Below, one piece after another: positions 58,591 to 64,000 of a stretch of 64,000 nt of DNA. Source of the stretch: Erythrophleum ivorense (lineage: Eukaryota; Streptophyta; Magnoliopsida; Fabales; Fabaceae); assembly GCA_026724425.1 (NCBI GenBank), contig JAIUCV010000004.1, positions 1,498,001 through 1,562,000 on the forward strand, given 5' to 3'. Position 1 is the stretch's first letter. Every line of letters starts with the position of its first letter. The position numbers and the translations under genes are program-made. The notes beneath the pieces are model-generated. The model saw nothing but the letters and a program-made list of their open reading frames with translations. It had not been told where the DNA came from and ran no database searches.

Positions 58591-59387
58591 TTCAAATTTT
58601 TCAACATGTTGGACACTTCTCCTTCAATGGTCTTTTCATAAGACCTAAGAGGTAGAGAGACTTCCAAACTTCCTTAGGCAAATCTTTCTTTTAAATTGTT
58701 TACACATCTTTCAAGATGAACTTCTCTTGCAAATACAAGACAAGCTCTCCTCTTGCAGATACAGTGACCTTAGTAAATTGGTTTGCTTTATTCAGAAGCC
58801 TCAAGGCTTTTAATAGTGCACCTATAAATGGAGGGTCAAAGGGCTTAATTGCAATTCTCAGAGTTAGGGCAACTTGGAAAGCTATACTAAAGAAAGACCA
58901 ACAATTCCTACTAGGCGCTAGTTTGGAAACGCAGTAAGAAATCATGTTGACGTAAAAGCTTCATTGTCTTGCTTCATATCAAACGTGGTTTTGGGGGTAT
59001 ACACCGCGTTTCCAAACATACTATAGATGTGAGTGTATCACTTTTCAAGATATGTTGGGCAAGGTCTCAGATAGCAACAATATTTCTTGCTTTTGCAACA
59101 TCACTACTTTCAAGCCTTGGCCTTTCGTTAGATGCAAAGATTGCAATTCAGCCTCTTGCACATGCTTTTGCATTTGTTCCACTTTTAGTGGATCATACAA
59201 AGTTGAAAGCATAAAAACTCTTGTGTCCTACCAACAAACTCCATTAAATGTCTTAGCAAATGCCAAGAAACACTCAACTTACTCACCCTTTTTCATCGCC
59301 AGAAGAGTTCATAACCTTCACATGTGAGCCCCTATGGGAAAGCATTTCAACTGGGGTAACAAACCTTTTCAACATAATAGATTTCCC

Positions 59388-60117
59388 AGATTGTCTCTAT
59401 CAATCTTTAGCTTCAATTTTAGGTTCTTGTTTTGAATAAGTCAAACTAGCATTTTTTTAATTAGTTTAAATTTGTTTTCTTATGCAATATATTAGGAAGT
59501 GGGCCACGTTCTCCACTCATATTATTTACTTGCTTATTTTTAACTAATTTTGGTACATGTGTAAGCCTATTTAATAGGCACCGAATAGTTGATTCAATAA
59601 AAAAGAAAAAAAAAATAGATCAATTTGAGACCATTCATCATGACTCCTCAGATTAACATATTCAATATCACTAGAAAAAGAAAACAACTCCTTGATGTCT
59701 TACTCAGTTGCTCCCAAGGAAACATTACTGACTTCAACAGTTTTTATCGACATAATGAAATGATTACTAAGAGAAATCTCTAGTGAACAAAAACCACCAC
59801 AAAACTTAACTATTAACAAGGGAGCACGGTTATCGTAGTAGCAAGCCTCTAAGACTAGCTTCTAGTTTTAGAAGATTGTTTTTAAGATTGTCTCCATCAA
59901 TTTTTAGTTTCAATTTTAATTTGTTGCTTTGAATAAGTCGAACTAACTTTTTTTTAATTAGTTTAAATTTGTTTTCTTATGCAATATATCAAGAAGTGGG
60001 GCACGTTTTCCACTCATATTATTTACTTGCTTATTTTTAACTCATTTTGATACATGTGTAAGCTAATTAATGGGCACCAAATAGTTAATTCAATGAAGAA
60101 GAAGAAGAAAAAAAAAG
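59388..60117. mobile_element. TRIM-like direct repeat pair with captured gene fragment
   Basis: Direct repeats R1 (about 59388-59615) and R2 (about 59885-60117) share AGATTGTCTCYATCAATYTT, TTTGTTTTCTTATGCAATAT, ACTCATATTATTTACTTGCT and TACATGTGTAAGC. The 270-bp interval between them holds an RRM gene fragment. Size suggests a TRIM or solo-recombinant product that picked up host DNA, but I cannot confirm LTR termini, PBS or TSD. R2 abuts the gag-like element at 60118. Confidence 0.5.
59617..59753 (-). pseudogene. Captured RRM-protein first-exon fragment (BPA1/ACD11-binding type)
   Basis: From an ATG at 59753 the minus strand reads MSIKTVEVSNVSLGATE, then a TAA at 59700-59702, then DIKELFSFSSDIEYVNLRSH DEWSQ in the same frame. 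This is the first part of an RNA-recognition motif as found in plant BPA1-like (binding partner of ACD11) proteins. Upstream minus-strand DNA resembles a 5' UTR. Enclosed by the direct repeats. Confidence 0.6.
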
Positions 60118-61356
60118 TTTTTTTTTTAACCACATCCACCACATTTGCTTGTTCTTCTTTTTTAATTTTGCAATTCTTTGTAGACGTCCAAATATTTTGC
60201 ACTTGAAACATTGAAGCTTTCCCTTGTGCTAACAAACTTTCTCTTTATGACTAGGCTTCTTGCAATACCTACATTGAGAAATTTTTTCTTTTTCTTTTGA
60301 AATTTTGGCTAAATCAACTTTTTTAATCATCTGTTATGTTCCTTTTTTTCTTATAGCTCTTTTTGGCTCTTAAACTTACAAAGTATTAATTAATTTTGAC
60401 AATGTTATTTCATTAATATCTCTTTCATATTTAAAAGATAAAATTTTTGCCTCAAATCTTTTAAGAAAACTTACAAATATCTTCTCTATGACCCTATTAT
60501 TAGATAGTTCTTCTCCCATTAGTTGAATTTTGTTTACCACCATCATCACCCTATTAGGATACTCTTGTATGGTTTTTTTTTCTTTCATACTTAGAATCTC
60601 AAAATCTCTTTTGAAATTTAAGGCTTGCATCCTTCTTGTTCTATTATTGTCTTGATATAATTCCTTTAGTATATCCCAAACTTCTTCTACTATTTCATAA
60701 GTCATAATTCTTATGAAAACTAATTTTGAGACAACAAAATGAATTAAAGATAAAGTTCTTAGAACTTTTGTTTCTTCTTTTCCATGAGCTCTAATTTGAT
60801 TGAGAGTTAGATTGTTTTCCAAAGGAGACATTTCTCTTTTATCTTCAACTCACTTAGATTGTTTTCCAAAGGAGATATTTCTCTTTTATCTTTGATTCAC
60901 TGCCATAAGTTAAGACTTTTTAGGTAAATTTTCATCTTGACAGCCCATACTTGATACTTTTCATTATTAAAAATTGAAGGTGAGAGATCTGGTGTATTAC
61001 CAGAAGTTATGATGGTTTAAAAATTGAATTTTTTGTCACTCATAAATCTTTTAAGATCCATGAGAGTTTTGATACTATGTTAAAAATTTAAAATAATAAA
61101 TTATTTTAATAAAACCAAGAAAAAAATATATAAAGAACTTAATGTCTAGCCATTTTCTTTTATTTCAGAACTAAAACGGTTTATTTATAAGCTTATAAAT
61201 AACTAAAATGCAAGAATATATGATAACTAAATATAGAAAATCATAGACATTGCATGTTACTTACTTTCACTAAAAAATAAATAAAATTAAAAATTTTTAA
61301 CTAGCAAAACTAACTAATATAAAAAAGATTCTACAAATTTTTTTGCAACAACAACA
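60118..61356 (-). mobile_element. Diverged gag-only copia element, 3' end lost
   Basis: Relative of the element at 55259-56904, more decayed. 5' LTR 61356-61079 (start TGTTGTTGC, about 278 bp), a mutated PBS (CATAGTATCAAAAC), gag frame 60831-60376 (LNQIRAHGKEETKVLRTLSL; LKRDFEILSMKEKKTIQEYP) and a degraded zinc-knuckle zone near 60270-60170. Its 3' LTR is absent; the DNA passes into the repeat R2. Inserted in EFL1 between KAPCV and the downstream FVTPVEML block. Confidence 0.7.
60807..60900. repeat. 47-bp tandem duplication
   Basis: Two copies of TTAGATTGTTTTCCAAAGGA plus TTTCTCTTTTATCTT, offset 47 bases, at the gag start of the diverged copia element. Confidence 0.85.
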
Positions 61357-62280
61357 CATGGAGCTTTAGGTCTTAGATCACATGCCCCTGCTGATTTTCT
61401 CACAAGCTCTGCCTCTGCAAGCACTTCTGATCAACCCCATCATCAAGAACTTCTCTCTTTGGAAGAAGACGTGAGATACGAAATGATTGTGCATATATTG
61501 GATCTGGCATAAATTAACCACCATTGGTAAGATTGTATCTGAAAGAGGAAGCCACCAGCTCATAACAGTTTGAAACACAACTTTGCGGTCTTTATTCTGC
61601 CGTTCACGACATAGTACAGACAAATTAAATGACTTAATGACTTTCTAAGCATTCCTTTGTCACCATCAGCCTCTAGAGCTCCCGGGTATACCTGCCATAG
61701 TGGTTCAAGAACAAACGGGACAAACATTGGCCTCACCTTACTTCCTCCATCTATGCCTTTCTGACCAACAATCATTTTAGTCTTTGAATTGAAATGCTGA
61801 GGACCCCATAAGGCTTTCTGCAATGCAGCAGCACTAGCCCCAAGTTTTGAAGGATAAAATTCAGCAAATTCATGAATTCTGAATCCCCAACCATCTAGTG
61901 CACGCACAGATGCCAAATTCCCTATCTGCGGTTGAAACATATCCCCATCATCATCATCCTCTATGAGGGGGCACCATCACTTAATCTAGCAACTGTGGAC
62001 ACCTCACTACAGAAGTCCATAATCCATATGACCAGGGGAGTCCGAGTTTAACAGAGGAGTCCTTATATTGAAGAGCAATGGAAGAGCTCTTCATGGTGAT
62101 AGCCCTCCTATGCTCCTCATCAAGATAATCCATGAACCTAATGCGTCCAGCCAACTTTGGGTGAAGTAGGCCACCCCCTGAAGCGGCAATGAAATGATCA
62201 GCCAGTGTAGTCGTGCCATGCTCAACATCTGCCAAAATACATATGTTTCTTATTTTCCGGGCATCAAAATCATCCCCCAT

Positions 62281-64000
62281 TTTGCCTAACTTTTATATTC
62301 AGCCTATTGTTAAAAATACAAAGAGAAATAGAAAGAGGAACAAACAGAAAAAATATATGTATATATACGGTTACGCTCTGCGTTAAAACAGAACTAGAAA
62401 CAAGAAAGAAACAAACACACAGCAGAACGATGAAAATATCGATGTTTTAAATAGATACAGCGGGGCTGTGGTGTGAGTGGGGGGGGGGGGTCGGTGAGTG
62501 TAAGGTAATGAGGACGATCTGCAACTTCCCATAACTTAACATGTTGGATGAAGAAGACGATGTCCTTATTTAAAGTCTAACAATCCCCCCCTTACAGTAA
62601 CGTGGGTGTACAAGTTTCTTTTGTGTTTTTTGGTGGTAGGGCAGGCTAGATAAGAATAGGACTTGGGCCAACATTAGGAATAAACTATGTAAATGCTAAG
62701 TGGGCTCATCACAAATATAACATTATTGAAATTAGGAATACACAAAACCATGGAAATTTCAGTAATGCTAAAGAGATTCACAATTGGTATTGGAAAAGCA
62801 TAGAGATTTTCAGTAACTAATGCTAAGGGGATTAACAATCTTCGAAACTGGATAGACCAGGACTGGGTCTGGGTGAGGCTGCCAGTGGCCGGGTCAATGG
62901 TTCGCCGCATGGATTGAATAGGCACTTTTACACTTGGGCTGGCCTCGAAAATTTGTGAGAGGGAAAGAGATGTCCAATTAACTATACATCATTAAAAAGT
63001 TAAAAGAGTAAATTAATAATTTAATTCTTTAAATAACACTTTTTAATTTAATCCTTTAAAGATGAAATCTTTTAATTTAGTCCTTATTTTTTTTTCTTTT
63101 AATTTAATCCTTCACAAATAAAACATCATAACAATGTCTTCTAAACATTTTTCACTCCAATCAAATGAGTCCCTCTGTTAGGGGAAAAAAATGAAATCTA
63201 ATGTTACGGTTAGCTACTAATCAATTCTTCTCCTTTGCAGTTCAGAGATAAATTTACATAAAATAATTAAAATGAGATAAACACATGATGTAAGGTCAAC
63301 ATTTTAAAAAGCAACTTCCAACATTAGAAGCAACTTCTAATGTTAAAAGTTTTTGTCTTTTTATTTTTTTCCCTAATTACACCATGTGCAGTTCTACAAA
63401 GAATTCATTTACACTACTAATATGGACTATCCAAGTGTTTTCAAACCCAAAAAGAACGTTATTTTTTGTATCGGGGCTAAATTTTAGGACGTTAAAAAGC
63501 CATAAATGCTTCCTAAAAAGATTGTTTTAATTGGAGAAAAGTCTTGGGGGAGTAAAATAAGAGCCCTGATTTTTGGAGAATTACAAATTAAGATAAGAGT
63601 GATCTTGCAAAAGCAAAATTGAGAGGCTTTATTTTTTTAAAGATACTGACAATATCAATCATGACCTTGATATCAAATTGAAAAAGAAAAAGAAATCTTT
63701 TAGAGACTAAATCATAATTTACTCAAATATTATATCATATATCTTATAACGTTTTGTTCTTTACACATATCCATACATAATATAAATGTTGATATTTTTT
63801 ATTTAGTATAATTTTCACAAGTTAATATAAGTATATATTATATTTATATTATAATATAGTTCGGACTATCGATTCCTTTATTTATGAGCATACATGTGAA
63901 AACCAAATACAAGGAGTTTGACTTTTGCCTGTAATCCATATAAACTTGACTCCAAATTAATACAAATTTTTGTAGATAGGATATGTTGAAAATATATAAA
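62281..64000. other. Region upstream of the EFL1 pseudogene; no gene seen
   Basis: A G-run lies near 62479-62490. 63000-63120 has repeated TTTAATTTAATCCTT blocks, a common plant dispersed-repeat motif. Short frames are unsupported. Confidence 0.45.

Larger units (their letters stand above)
53778..62280 (-). pseudogene. Elongation factor-like GTPase 1 (EFL1/RIA1) pseudogene
   Basis: Functional EFL1 is a cytoplasmic EF2-like GTPase that releases eIF6 during 60S ribosome maturation. Remains in order on the minus strand: N-terminus 62280-61975 (KIRNICILADVEHGTTTLAD, the G1 loop having lost its Lys; GRIRFMDYLDEEHRRAITMK; then frameshift); a deletion removing the rest of the GTPase core including the NKxD region; 61940-61560 (LDGWGFRIHEFAEFY; KALWGPQHFNSKTKMI), frameshift, 61623-61370; 59390-58585 (YDPLKVEQMQKHVQEAEL, ALTLRIAIKPFDPP, VTVSARGELVL); 57290-56930 (SSDYVEQTTPYGRCVV); 55257-55031 (LESSVISGFLLANAIGPLCD); 54288-53778 (KDACRAAVLQNSPRLVEA, frameshift, ALARRRARVLKEEMQ, ending near TLARKV). 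Several elements interrupt it. The intronless layout could reflect the parent gene or a retrocopy. Confidence 0.92.

Overview
This window is repeat-rich, AT-rich nuclear DNA from a plant, most likely a eudicot. Evidence: GT-AG introns in plant-type genes (two bZIP factors and a BAG co-chaperone), a nuclear tRNA-Glu, an Au-like SINE, and Ty1/copia, Ogre/Tat-type Ty3, PIF/Harbinger and hAT elements. I cannot name the species.

Layout. 1-640: 5' end of a bZIP gene (minus) running off the left edge, with a duplicated 5' exon/intron module at 612-873. 3460-7958: a very young, internally rearranged Ty1/copia element (two 424-bp LTRs differing at one base, TSD TTATT). 12541-13300: an Au-type SINE with a 19-bp TSD and a G-rich Tourist-like MITE. 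13502-16639: a second, complete bZIP gene (minus, 5 exons) with a long-TIR element in intron 3. 19093-39250: a PIF/Harbinger DNA transposon (minus, both ORFs present but broken) split by a 15.5-kb Ogre/Tat-like LTR element at 23287-38766. 39323-39624: a foldback MITE. 43451-43521: tRNA-Glu(UUC). 44687-45089: another MITE. 45458-47858: an intact four-exon BAG-family co-chaperone gene (minus). 53778-62280: a heavily damaged EFL1 (elongation factor-like GTPase 1) pseudogene (minus), broken by a gag-only copia element, a diverged relative of it joined to a TRIM-like repeat pair with a captured RRM gene fragment, an AT-rich insertion, and a hAT MITE with an 8-bp TSD.

Functional content is small: two bZIP transcription factors, one BAG co-chaperone, one tRNA and possibly one 86-aa membrane protein. 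The rest is mobile-element history. The most unusual structure is the Ogre/Tat-like element. Its expected 5' LTR is reduced to its last 456 bp and joined to an inverted 2.3-kb LTR piece, so both integrated termini are LTR 3' ends, yet a 5-bp TSD (TCGGT) flanks the whole unit. The young copia element carries an inverted gag/leader piece with a row of long-armed hairpins sharing a CCCTTTGGGCAG-like loop. I saw no prokaryotic system, CRISPR array or defence locus.
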